DNA from: Streptomyces tsukubensis
GTDB lineage: Bacteria > Actinomycetota > Actinomycetes > Streptomycetales > Streptomycetaceae
Length of the DNA: 64,000 bases
Direction of reading: 5' to 3'
Assembly (NCBI RefSeq): GCF_003932715.1
Contig: NZ_CP020700.1
Coordinates: 4,982,501 to 5,046,500, forward strand
This document shows, in pieces, positions 54,779 through 62,850 of the stretch (position 1 is the stretch's first letter; every line of letters starts with the position of its first letter). Below the pieces are notes generated by a model. That model was given only the letters and a program-made list of their open reading frames with translations, was not told the origin of the DNA and did no database searches. The position numbers were made by a program, and so were the translations under genes.

Positions 54779-56532
54779 CAGTACTTACGCTCCATCGGCT
54801 GGTAGCGGGTCTGGACGACCGGCTTGTAGTCGAGCCGGACGGTCTCGGAGCCGTCCTCGCCGACCTCGCGGTACGCCATGGTGTGACGCATGAAGTTGAC
54901 GTCGTCGCGGTTGGGGTAGTCCTCGCGGTAGTGACCGCCGCGGGACTCCTTGCGCGCCAGCGCGGACACGGCCATGACCTCGGCCAGCTCCAGCAGGTTG
55001 CCCAGCTCCACGGCCTCCAGCAGATCCGTGTTGAAGCGCTTGCCCTTGTCCTGGACGGACACGTTCTTGTAGCGCTCGCGCAGCTCGGCGATCTTCTCGA
55101 CGGCCGTCTTGATGGTCTGCTCGGTGCGGAACACCATGACGTTGGCGTCCATGGTCTCCTGCAGCTCGCGGCGGATGTCCGCGACCCGCTCGTTGCCCGT
55201 GGACTCGCGCAGGCTCTCGACCAGGCCCTCGACGAACGAGGCCGGGTTCTCCGGCAGCTCGACGAAGTCGGCCTTCGCCGAGTACTCGGCGGCGGCGATG
55301 CCGGAGCGGCGCCCGAAGACGTTGATGTCGAGCAGCGAGTTGGTGCCCAGCCGGTTGGCGCCGTGCACGGAGACGCAGGCGACCTCGCCGGCGGCGTACA
55401 GGCCCGGAACGACGGTGGTGTTGTCGGCCAGCACCTCGCCCTCGACGTTGGTCGGGATGCCGCCCATCGCGTAGTGCGCGGTCGGCTGGATCGGAATCGG
55501 GTCCGTGTAGGGCTCGATACCGAGGTAGGTCCGCGCGAACTCCGTGATGTCGGGCAGCTTGGCGTCGAGCTGCTCCGGCGGGAGGTGCGTCAGGTCGAGG
55601 TAGACGTGGTCGCCCTCGGGACCGCAGCCGCGGCCCTCGCGGATCTCCGTGTAGATGGAGCGGGAGACCACGTCGCGGGAGGCGAGGTCCTTCATGACGG
55701 GCGCGTACTTCTCCATGAAGCGCTCGCCGTCCTTGTTGCGCAGGATGCCGCCCTCACCGCGGGCGCCCTCCGTGAGCAGGATGCCCATGCGCCAGATGCC
55801 CGTCGGGTGGAACTGGAAGAACTCCATGTCCTCCAGCGGCAGCCCGCGCCGGTAGCAGGCCGCCTGGCCGTCGCCGGTGAGGGTGTGCGCATTGGAGGTC
55901 ACCTTGAAGAACTTGCCGGTGCCGCCGGAGGCGTAGATCACGGCCTTCGCCTGGAAGATGTGGATCTCGCCGGTCGCCAGCTCGTAGGCCACCACACCGG
56001 CGGAGTGCTTGACCCCGTCGACCTCGGTGATGAGCTGGTCGAGCACGTAGAACTCGTTGAAGAACTCCACGCCCTCCTTGACGCAGTTCTGGTACAGCGT
56101 CTGGAGGATCATGTGGCCGGTGCGGTCCGCGGCATAGCAGGACCGGCGGACCGGGGCCTCGCCGTGGTTGCGGGAGTGCCCGCCGAAGCGGCGCTGGTCG
56201 ATGGTGCCGTCCGGGGTCCGGTTGAACGGCAGGCCCATCTTCTCCAGGTCGAGGACGGCGTCGATGGCCTCCTTCGCCAGGATCTCGGCGGCGTCCTGGT
56301 CGACCAGGTAGTCACCGCCCTTGACCGTGTCGAAGGTGTGCCACTCCCAGTTGTCCTCCTCCACGTTCGCCAGCGCGGCGGCCATACCGCCCTGCGCGGC
56401 GCCCGTGTGGGAGCGGGTGGGGTAGAGCTTGGTCAGCACCGCCGTACGGCTGCGCTTGGTGGCCTCGATGGCCGCGCGCATGCCCGCGCCACCGGCGCCG
56501 ACGATGACGGTGTCGTACTTGTGGATCTTCAT
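54778..56532 (-). CDS. sdhA: Succinate dehydrogenase flavoprotein subunit
   Basis: This 584-residue subunit has the FAD dinucleotide motif IVGAGGAGMRAAIEA. RSHTGAAQGGMAA includes the His that carries the covalent flavin. QFHPTGIW and GGHSRNHGEAPVRRSCYA line the substrate site, and HYAMGGIPTN is the capping region. The length is standard. It oxidises succinate to fumarate in the TCA cycle and respiratory chain. It lies 21 bases after sdhD and overlaps sdhB. Confidence 0.98.
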   Translation of the reverse strand: MKIHKYDTVIVGAGGAGMRAAIEATKRSRTAVLTKLYPTRSHTGAAQGGMAAALANVEEDNWEWHTFDTVKGGDYLVDQDAAEILAKEAIDAVLDLEKMGLPFNRTPDGTIDQRRFGGHSRNHGEAPVRRSCYAADRTGHMILQTLYQNCVKEGVEFFNEFYVLDQLITEVDGVKHSAGVVAYELATGEIHIFQAKAVIYASGGTGKFFKVTSNAHTLTGDGQAACYRRGLPLEDMEFFQFHPTGIWRMGILLTEGARGEGGILRNKDGERFMEKYAPVMKDLASRDVVSRSIYTEIREGRGCGPEGDHVYLDLTHLPPEQLDAKLPDITEFARTYLGIEPYTDPIPIQPTAHYAMGGIPTNVEGEVLADNTTVVPGLYAAGEVACVSVHGANRLGTNSLLDINVFGRRSGIAAAEYSAKADFVELPENPASFVEGLVESLRESTGNERVADIRRELQETMDANVMVFRTEQTIKTAVEKIAELRERYKNVSVQDKGKRFNTDLLEAVELGNLLELAEVMAVSALARKESRGGHYREDYPNRDDVNFMRHTMAYREVGEDGSETVRLDYKPVVQTRYQPMERKY

Positions 56533-56553
56533 GAGGTGTCGTCAGCCCCGGCT

Positions 56554-57039
56554 CTAGCGGATGTTCGGGTCGAAGGTGAAGATCACCAGCGTGCCCAGCA
56601 GGATGGTGAACACCGTGGCGGTGTACAGCAGGCCCTTGAGCCACAGTCGCGTGTTCGGGCGCTCGGCGTAGTCGTTGATGACGGTACGCAGGCCGTTGGC
56701 GCCGTGCAGCATCGCGAGCCAGAGCATCAGCAGGTCCCAGACCTGCCAGAACGGGGACGCCCAGCGGCCCGCGACAAACGCGAAGCCGATCTTGGAGACG
56801 CCGCCGTCGAGGACCAGCTGGATGATCAGGTGGCCGATGACCAGGACGACGAGCACCACGCCGGACAGGCGCATGAACAGCCAGGCGGCCATCTCGAAGT
56901 TGCCGCGGGTGGAGCGCGGGGTCCGGCCGGTCCGCTTGCGCGGCGGCTCGATGAGCGGCGCCGGGTTGTCGACGTCGTATCCGTCGGACTGCGGACCCGT
57001 CTCGACGGGACCGATCGCGGAAGAGGTGTCAGCAGACAT
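56554..57039 (-). CDS. sdhD: Succinate dehydrogenase hydrophobic membrane anchor
   Basis: This 161-residue anchor has three helices (LFMRLSGVVLVVLVIGHLII, WDLLMLWLAMLHGANGL, LLYTATVFTILLGTLVI). HGANGLRTVINDY supplies a probable haem His and the quinone region. The N-terminal ~45 residues are hydrophilic. It starts 7 bases after the sdhC stop. The D-type call follows its order and motif. Confidence 0.93.
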   Translation of the reverse strand: MSADTSSAIGPVETGPQSDGYDVDNPAPLIEPPRKRTGRTPRSTRGNFEMAAWLFMRLSGVVLVVLVIGHLIIQLVLDGGVSKIGFAFVAGRWASPFWQVWDLLMLWLAMLHGANGLRTVINDYAERPNTRLWLKGLLYTATVFTILLGTLVIFTFDPNIR

Positions 57040-57046
57040 ACCGGCG

Positions 57047-57427
57047 TCAGCCTCCGAAGACTTCGCGTGCGGCGTGACCGAGGACGGGGTACAGGGCGCC
57101 CGCCATCAGCACGATCCAGATGCCCATCACGGTCCAGAGCATCTGCTTCTGGTAGCGCGGACCCTTCGACCAGAAGTCCACGGCGATGACCCGGAGGCCG
57201 TTGAGCGCGTGGAAGAGGACGGCGGCCACCAGGCCGTATTCGAGCAGGGCGACGATCGGCGTCTTGTAGACGGCTACGACCTTGTCGTAGTCCTCTGGCG
57301 AGACGCGGACGAGAGCGGTGTCCAGCACATGAACGAACAGGAAGAAGAAGATGAGGACGCCGGTGACTCGATGAGCCACCCAGGACCACATTCCTTCCCG
57401 GCCGCGGTACAGCGTTCCAGCCGGCAC
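57047..57427 (-). CDS. sdhC: Succinate dehydrogenase cytochrome b556 subunit
   Basis: This 126-residue anchor has three helices. WSWVAHRVTGVLIFFFLFVH is the Ser/His-containing quinone and haem motif, and LFHALNGLRVIAVDFW holds another conserved His. The GTG at 57427 has GGAGGG upstream. It is the first gene of sdhCDAB. TACGAT (minus strand, 57515-57520) is a candidate -10 element about 90 bases upstream. Confidence 0.94.
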   Translation of the reverse strand: MPAGTLYRGREGMWSWVAHRVTGVLIFFFLFVHVLDTALVRVSPEDYDKVVAVYKTPIVALLEYGLVAAVLFHALNGLRVIAVDFWSKGPRYQKQMLWTVMGIWIVLMAGALYPVLGHAAREVFGG

Positions 57428-57879
57428 GGAAGAACCCTCCGGGAGCGGGGACTGGGGCCTGCCGGCTTGGGTTGTCGGTCTGGCCCGGCCGGGTACGGTC
57501 CACCGGCCCCGGCCATCGTAGCGACGCTTTGTCGGTTCGTTCGCGCGGGGTCCTCCGGTGTGATCAAACCGGCAATCAAAGAGCCACGGACGGACTACGC
57601 CGACGGGGGGTGCGGGACGGTCCCGGAAGCCCTCTCCGGACGGGCGGCCGGGGGCGCGGGGCGGTGCCGGACGGCGGGCTGCCGGGCGGCTTCGGTCCGG
57701 TCGGGCGGAGTGCGGCCGTCCGGGGGAGGGGCGCGGATGGGCTGGGGATTTACCGGGCTTAACAGGCTTACCGGGCCTGGTTCGGGCTGCTCGGCGGGGT
57801 CACGGGTTCCCCGGGCGCGGCGGATCCACCGGACTCACGGGACTCATCGGACTCAAGGCACTCATCGGACTGACGCGAC
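57428..57879. other. Spacer between sdhC and the OHCU-like gene
   Basis: This 452-base region holds the sdh promoter near 57515-57560, which is A/T-richer (GTGATCAAACCGGCAATCAA at 57559-57578). It then holds G/C-rich sequence without a supported gene. From 57745 it has degenerate direct repeats (CCGGGCTTAACAGGCTTACC). A tandem 9-mer array begins at 57830 and runs into the end of the next gene. Confidence 0.4.
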
Positions 57880-57884
57880 TCACC
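57830..57884. repeat. 9-bp tandem repeat (GGACTCAxC type)
   Basis: Six degenerate units (GGACTCACG, GGACTCATC, GGACTCAAG, GCACTCATC, GGACTGACG, CGACTCACC) run in tandem. They span the stop codon of the OHCU-like gene and the adjoining spacer. No function is apparent. Confidence 0.6.
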
Positions 57885-58662
57885 GGGTGCGGCGGCCCGG
57901 CACCGCGGGACCGCTCCACGGCCGCGGCTCCGGTTCCGTACCTCCGGCGGCGAGCTGCCGCAGCCGGGCCCGGGCGAGTCTGCGGAGCTGCTCGGCCGCG
58001 ATCTCCCGCTCGTGCTCCGGTTCATGGGTCAGGCGGAGCCGGATGCCCGCGAGGACCTGGTCCACCTGCTCGTCCGGCCGGTAGCCGTCGAGGCTGATCA
58101 CGAACGTGTGCCCGAATCTGGTCTCGTAGGCGTCCTGGGCGGCGGCCAGCGCCATCAGGACGTGCGGCCCCGGGGCGGCGTCCGGATGCGGGCCGGTGGG
58201 GTACTCGTCGGCCAGCGCCTCGGTCAGATCGCCGGGTCCGAGGTCGTAACTCGCCTCGTCGGCGGCGGCCAGCAGGGCCCCGGTGTCCGGGTACGGGCGG
58301 TGGGCGGCCACCCGCTCGGCCCAGCGGGTGCTGCCGCAGCAGGCGAGCAGCGCGGCGACGGCCTCCTCCTGCGGCGCCTGGTTGAGCCGGGTCACCCCCG
58401 GTGCGGTCCGGCGCCCGTCCGGCGCGCTCTCCGGTGGCCGTACGCCCCCGGCCGTCCGAATCTGGTGCGGAGCGCCGCCCGTGCCCCGGGACGCCCCGGT
58501 GTCCCGCGGTCCGCCCGCGGCCCGGGGGCTGCCGGTGGCCTGGGCGGGTAAGACCGCCCGGGGCCCCCGCAGGGCATCCGGCAGACCGGTCCCGGTTTCG
58601 GCGTCGCTGAACAGCGTGGGCTCCTCGGGGCGGAGAACGGCAGGGGGTGCCGTGAGCGTCAT
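57880..58662 (-). CDS. OHCU decarboxylase domain protein, active site degenerate
   Basis: This 260-residue protein has a C-terminal region like 2-oxo-4-hydroxy-4-carboxy-5-ureidoimidazoline decarboxylase: RLNQAPQEEAVAALLACCGS, RWAERVAAHRPYPDTGALL, ADEASYDLGPGDLTEAL and RFGHTFVISLDGYRPDE. The HPRIG motif with the catalytic His reads EYPTGPH here, and the SxxEQ motif is missing. The activity is therefore uncertain. About 95 N-terminal residues are Pro/Gly/Arg-rich. The ATG at 58662 is a compromise without a clear ribosome binding site; a shorter start is possible. It is divergent from the GH20 gene. Confidence 0.68.
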   Translation of the reverse strand: MTLTAPPAVLRPEEPTLFSDAETGTGLPDALRGPRAVLPAQATGSPRAAGGPRDTGASRGTGGAPHQIRTAGGVRPPESAPDGRRTAPGVTRLNQAPQEEAVAALLACCGSTRWAERVAAHRPYPDTGALLAAADEASYDLGPGDLTEALADEYPTGPHPDAAPGPHVLMALAAAQDAYETRFGHTFVISLDGYRPDEQVDQVLAGIRLRLTHEPEHEREIAAEQLRRLARARLRQLAAGGTEPEPRPWSGPAVPGRRTR

Positions 58663-58899
58663 CGAGTGCTGGTGAGGGAGGGGCGAATGGGACACAACGC
58701 TATCCAGGTGTACGAGTGGACGTCCGACGGATGCGCGATTTTCACCCGGACGGGAGGGTTTCAGACCATGTGATGGACGGAACATGGGCAGATCTTGACG
58801 CTCCTGACTGAATGGACGACGACGAATGAACGGCCGTGGCGTGCACGGGCGACGGAGCGGCTGAGCGGGGTACGGACGGACGAGGCAGGAGGCGGCGGA

Positions 58900-60531
58900 G
58901 TGATAGGCAACGCGGGAGCCCCACGGATACGCGGCACGGCCCTCGGGGCCGTACTCCTCACCCTCGCCCTGGGCGGGTGCACGGAATCCGGAACAGCCGG
59001 CCCGGACTCCGGTACCGGAACCGCACGGACCTCCGCTTCACCGGTCTCCTCGCCGACGGTGCCGGGGCCGCCGTCGCCCGGTACGGATCCCCGGCGGGCC
59101 CTGTCGACGGCGCCCGCGACCGTGCCCGCCGTCGCCCGGCACGATCCCGCCCGCGGCCCCGGCTGGAAGCCCGGCCCCGGTTCCCGGGTCGTCGTCGCCC
59201 CGGGGGCCGGGCGGCTCGCCGACGAGGCCGGACTGCTCGCCCGGGAGCTGGGAATCCCGTACGCGGGCACCGCCCCCGTACGGACCGGTGACATCGAACT
59301 CGCGGTGGACGCGGAAGCCGCGGCCGGACCCGAGTCGTACACCATCAGGACCGGCGGCGGCCGGACCCTGATCACCGGCCGCGACGAGGCCGGCGCCTTC
59401 TACGGCACCCGGACCGTGAAACAGGCGCTGCGCTCCGGGGGAGCGGTCCCGGAGGGCACCGTCACCGACGCCCCGGCCCGTCCCCAGCGCGGGCTGATGG
59501 TGGACATCGCCCGCAAGCCGTTCAGCGCACGGTGGATAGAGGACCGGCTGCGCGAGGCCGCCGATCTGAAAATCAACCAGTTCGGGCTCCACTTCTCCGA
59601 CGACCAGGGGTTCCGCATCGAGTCCACGACCCACCCCGAGGTCGTCTCGGCGGAGCGGCTGACCAAGGCCGAGGTCCGCCGGATCCTGGCGCTCGCCGCG
59701 TCCCTCCACATCACCGTGATCCCGGAGATCGACTCCCCGGGCCATCTCGGCGCGGTGCTGAAGGCCTATCCCGGACTCCGGCTGAAGGACGCGGCCGGAC
59801 GGCCGGTGCCCGGTGCCGTCGATATCGGGAATCCGGCGTCCGCGCGGCTCGTCGACGAACTCCTCAGGGAGTACGCGGAGCTGTTCGACGGCCGCTACTG
59901 GCATCTCGGGGGCGATGAGTACCAGGCGCTGACGAGGAAGAACCCCGAGGCGTCCTTCCCGGCGCTGGCGGCCCTGGCCCGGGAACAGTACGGCCCCGCG
60001 GGGCGGGTGGCGGATCTGGCCACCCGGTGGGTGAACGACCGGGCGGCCGTGGTGCGCGCCCTCGGCCGGGTGCCCAAGGCGTGGAACGACGGCTTCTTCC
60101 GCGGCGGCCGGGTCGCCGTCGACCGGGACGTCCAGGTGGAGTACTGGACGGGCAAGGAGATCGGGGCCCGCCCGCCGGAGGAGTATCTGGAGGAGGGGCG
60201 TCCGGTGGTGAACCTCAACGACGAGTACCTCTACTACGTCCTCGGGGAACCCAACGACTTCACCTACCCCACCGGCCGGCGGATCTACGAGGAGTGGACC
60301 CCGCTGGTGCTGCGCGGCACCCGGCCGGTGCCCGGACGGTACGAGGGGCGGATACTCGGCGCCCGGTTCGCCGTCTGGTGCGATCTGGCGGGCGCGCAGA
60401 CACCGGAACAGGTGGCCCGCGGAATCGCGCTGCCGCTGGCGGCGACGGCCCAGAAGGTATGGGACGAGCGGGCCCCGGCACGGAGCTGGCCGGAGTTCGA
60501 GACCCTGGCCCGGCGCGTGGCCGGATCCTGA
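58900..60531 (+). CDS. Beta-N-acetylhexosaminidase lipoprotein (GH20)
   Basis: This 543-residue protein has a lipoprotein signal ending LALGGC (C27), so it is anchored to the outer membrane face. A Pro/Thr/Ser linker and an N-terminal GH20b-like domain (about 85-185) precede the catalytic barrel. PQRGLMVDIARKPF, NQFGLHFSDDQGFR and the catalytic Asp-Glu pair HLGGDEYQ (D339, E340) are diagnostic. It releases terminal GlcNAc from chitooligosaccharides or wall fragments. The GTG at 58900 has AGGAGG upstream. It pairs functionally with the chitinase at 26.6 kb. A weak AGACCA dre half-site occurs near 58763. Confidence 0.93.
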   Translation: MIGNAGAPRIRGTALGAVLLTLALGGCTESGTAGPDSGTGTARTSASPVSSPTVPGPPSPGTDPRRALSTAPATVPAVARHDPARGPGWKPGPGSRVVVAPGAGRLADEAGLLARELGIPYAGTAPVRTGDIELAVDAEAAAGPESYTIRTGGGRTLITGRDEAGAFYGTRTVKQALRSGGAVPEGTVTDAPARPQRGLMVDIARKPFSARWIEDRLREAADLKINQFGLHFSDDQGFRIESTTHPEVVSAERLTKAEVRRILALAASLHITVIPEIDSPGHLGAVLKAYPGLRLKDAAGRPVPGAVDIGNPASARLVDELLREYAELFDGRYWHLGGDEYQALTRKNPEASFPALAALAREQYGPAGRVADLATRWVNDRAAVVRALGRVPKAWNDGFFRGGRVAVDRDVQVEYWTGKEIGARPPEEYLEEGRPVVNLNDEYLYYVLGEPNDFTYPTGRRIYEEWTPLVLRGTRPVPGRYEGRILGARFAVWCDLAGAQTPEQVARGIALPLAATAQKVWDERAPARSWPEFETLARRVAGS

Positions 60532-60852
60532 CCCCTGCGGAGGTCTGCTCCCGCCCTGCCGTACGGCTCCGAGGGCGGGCCGCCTCCGCGGGAGACACCG
60601 GTTGCGGGCACGCAGCCCCAGGTACGCAGGCCTTGCCTTTCCGGGCCGGTGCAGGACCGGGGCCGGTTGATGGTGCAAACGTCCGCTGCGGTTCGCGGGG
60701 CGTTCCCCCACCGGACGGCGGGGACCTCGTTTGGACGCCGAGCCGACCGGAGGCGTACCGTCCGCACACGCCCGTGGCCGGAAGACGACGTGTCGTCAGG
60801 GGAAACGGACGTGGTGTCGTCGTACCGCTGTTGCTCTCTGGGGGCCGGATCC
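60532..60852. other. Spacer between the GH20 and DUF4328 genes
   Basis: This 321-base gap starts with a nested hairpin (60537-60589) that probably terminates the GH20 transcript. Near its end it holds GACGAC-GT-GTCGTC (60784-60797), a palindrome 56 bases before the DUF4328 start, with another GTCGTCGTAC soon after. No extra gene is supported. Confidence 0.45.
60537..60589 (+). terminator. Nested hairpin terminator after the GH20 gene
   Basis: An outer stem GCGGAGG (60537-60543) with CCTCCGC (60583-60589) encloses an inner stem CCCGCCCT (60550-60557) with AGGGCGGG (60572-60579). It starts 6 bases after the stop codon. Confidence 0.65.
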
Positions 60853-61698
60853 ATGACTCTCTGCTCCAACTGCCGACGGAACACCGCCGCGACCGCGCAG
60901 CACCGGTGCGAGCAGTGCGCGGCCGCCGCCGCGGTCGCCGGACAGCCCGCGGCCGCAGCGCGCGGAGACGGCGCCGCCCCCGCGTCCGCGCCCCTGGCCC
61001 GCCCGGTCAAGGTGCCCCGGGCGCTGGCGTACGCGGTGATCGTGCTGCTCTGCATCGGCGTATTCGTCGACCTCTTCGCGATCCGCTCCTCGTTGCTCAT
61101 GTGGGAGGCAGCCGATGGCTTCCGGAATGCACCCCTCTCCGTCACCGAGGCGGACGCCGACCACGCGGACGCTGTCATGGCCGTGGCGATCCTGCTCAAG
61201 GGGCTGGCGCTCCTGGGCACCGGCATCCTCTTCATCGTGTGGTTCGCCGCGGCCCGCGGCACCGCAGCCCTCCTTGAGCCCCGTCTCACGCGCTGGGGCC
61301 GCGGCTGGGCCGTCGGCGGCTGGTTCATCCCCCTGGCCGGCCTGGTCATTCCGCGTCTTGTCGCAGGCGCCATCTGGGAGGCGAGCCGACGGAACCCGGA
61401 CGAGGCCGGCGGAGCCCAGCGGTCGACGATCCTCACCCTCTGGTGGATCCTCTTTGTGTTCGGACTGCTGACCTGGCAGGTCAGCTTCCAGCGCTACCGC
61501 GAGGCATGGACGATCGACGAAGTGGCCTCCGGCGCCGGGTGGCTGCTGGCCGCCGGCATCATCAATATCGCCGCGGCCGTCCTGGCAATCGTCGTCGTAC
61601 GGAAGATCACGAGCATGCAGTCGGAGAAGGCGGCCGCAGCTGTCAGGGACCAGTACTCGCCTCTGCCGCCCTGGCCGCCGCTGTCCCGTAACCGCTGA
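60853..61698 (+). CDS. DUF4328 membrane protein with N-terminal zinc ribbon
   Basis: This 281-residue protein starts with a probable zinc ribbon (CSNCRRN, then CEQC, 14 residues apart). An Ala/Pro linker and DUF4328 with about five helices follow (ALAYAVIVLLCIGVFVDLFA, GLALLGTGILFIVWFAAA, GWFIPLAGLVIPRLV, LTLWWILFVFGLLTW, LLAAGIINIAAAVLAIVVV). WEASRRNPDE is typical of the family. The ATG at 60853 follows GGGGG. DUF4328 function is unknown. A palindrome lies upstream. Confidence 0.85.
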   Translation: MTLCSNCRRNTAATAQHRCEQCAAAAAVAGQPAAAARGDGAAPASAPLARPVKVPRALAYAVIVLLCIGVFVDLFAIRSSLLMWEAADGFRNAPLSVTEADADHADAVMAVAILLKGLALLGTGILFIVWFAAARGTAALLEPRLTRWGRGWAVGGWFIPLAGLVIPRLVAGAIWEASRRNPDEAGGAQRSTILTLWWILFVFGLLTWQVSFQRYREAWTIDEVASGAGWLLAAGIINIAAAVLAIVVVRKITSMQSEKAAAAVRDQYSPLPPWPPLSRNR

Positions 61699-62028
61699 CG
61701 CACCGCCGCGAGGCCGGGCCGGTGCCCGGCAGTGCGGGCCCGCCCGGGGGAGTGCGGGCCCACACCGCGTCCCCGGGGGCTCGAACGGAGCGTCACAAGG
61801 CATCCGCAAGCCACTCTCCGGGTGGCCCGAATGTAACAGAGCTCCGGCGTAAGTGTGTACGATCCGGGCCGAGTTGGCGGAGGAACAGGGGGTAAACCAT
61901 CACCCCGCCCTCACCGGAGCGCCGCCCCGGCCCGTCCGGGCCATGGCGTTTCCCCCTCCGAAGAGAGTAGTTTGCGCCACCAGTGCGCTGATGGAGTGAG
62001 CGGCCGATGCCGCGAGGGGAGGCGTCCC
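61699..62028. other. Spacer upstream of the unknown 202-residue gene
   Basis: This 330-base gap contains a direct repeat AGTGCGGGCCC (around 61731 and 61751). It also has a stretch with promoter-like elements near 61830-61865 (TGTAACA, then TGTGTACGAT). The frame of the next gene stays open back to 61855, but the strong ribosome binding site at 62015 favours a later start. No other gene is supported. Confidence 0.4.
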
Positions 62029-62637
62029 GTGACGTCCGAAGGCCTGAGTGACCTGAGAGAACTCATGGTGCGTGCCGATGAACGCGCCCTGGCCGCGAGC
62101 GGGGTGGCCTGTCTGGAACGCTGCCTTCCGCTGCTGGGTGACGGGGCCGCGGGCCCGGAGGCGCTGCGCCCGCTGTGGGCCGGCCTCGCCAACGGCCCGG
62201 CCCACTGGGCCGTACGCCTCGCGGAGGCACGGGAGCTGCTGAAGGGCCCGCCGGAGCGCGACACCGGGGCGGGTGCGGACCCGGCGGAGGCGGACGACGC
62301 GGCCGGTATCGACGCGGCCGACGCCGTACGCGCCATGCTGGACACCGCCCCCGCCGCATGGTCGGCGGCCCCGCTGCGGGCCTGGGCGGGCGACTGCTCC
62401 GTCACCGCCCTCGCCCTCCACCGCCGCCTCGGCGCCGGCCCCCTCGACGACCCCGCGACCCCGGCCGTCGACCCGCTCTCCACGGGCGAGCTGCGACGGC
62501 AGATCCGGATGCTGCAACTGCTGGCCGCGGGCGAGGGCCCGTCCGGACTCCGCCAGGCCCTGAACGCGGCCACCGAGGGCCGCCGCGTCCTGGCCGCCGC
62601 CCTCTCCCGCCGCGCCCGCGGCACCGGCCGCGCCTGA
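62029..62637 (+). CDS. Hypothetical protein, unknown function
   Basis: This 202-residue protein is Ala/Leu-rich, helical and soluble. SDLRELMVRADERALAASGV begins the protein, with LRPLWAGLANGPAHWAVRL and TGELRRQIRMLQLLAAGEG later. Two Cys occur early (VACLERC). The GTG at 62029 follows GAGGGGAGG. No motif or signal peptide is recognised. Codon use is typical of the genome. It is the last ordinary gene before the RiPP-like region on the opposite strand. Confidence 0.62.
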   Translation: MTSEGLSDLRELMVRADERALAASGVACLERCLPLLGDGAAGPEALRPLWAGLANGPAHWAVRLAEARELLKGPPERDTGAGADPAEADDAAGIDAADAVRAMLDTAPAAWSAAPLRAWAGDCSVTALALHRRLGAGPLDDPATPAVDPLSTGELRRQIRMLQLLAAGEGPSGLRQALNAATEGRRVLAAALSRRARGTGRA

Positions 62638-62850
62638 CCGGAAGCGGGGTGCGGGGATTCCCGGGGCCGCTCTCGGCTCCCGGCGAGTAACTCCAGTACG
62701 ACGGATTCCGTCGAAGTCGATGTGTACAGAGGAGTCGGGGAAGCCTGCTGGGTGAGCCGGATGACGTCGATGGGCCTCTTCCCGGCCTGGCCGACCGCCG
62801 TGACGACCTCCTCGTCGTCGTCGATCTCTGCACCCTCTGCAGCATCTGAT
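62638..62850 (-). other. Open frame without start downstream of the kinase gene
   Basis: On the minus strand, one base-shifted from the kinase frame, an open stretch reads ICESDAAEGAEIDDDEEV, then KRPIDVIRLTQQASPTP and TESVVLELLAG. It looks protein-like and acidic-to-mixed, but no start codon with a ribosome binding site is present. It may be a remnant, or a frameshifted tail of the kinase gene. The remainder of the gap is featureless. Confidence 0.25.

Noticed and set aside
54883..57189. 768-codon open frame on the plus strand across sdhA and sdhD
   Set aside because: It is the antisense shadow of the sdh operon; the real genes are unmistakable on the minus strand.
61855..62028. 58-codon N-terminal extension of the unknown gene at 62029
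   Set aside because: The extension has no ribosome binding site and contains promoter-like sequence; GAGGGGAGG before GTG 62029 is much stronger.
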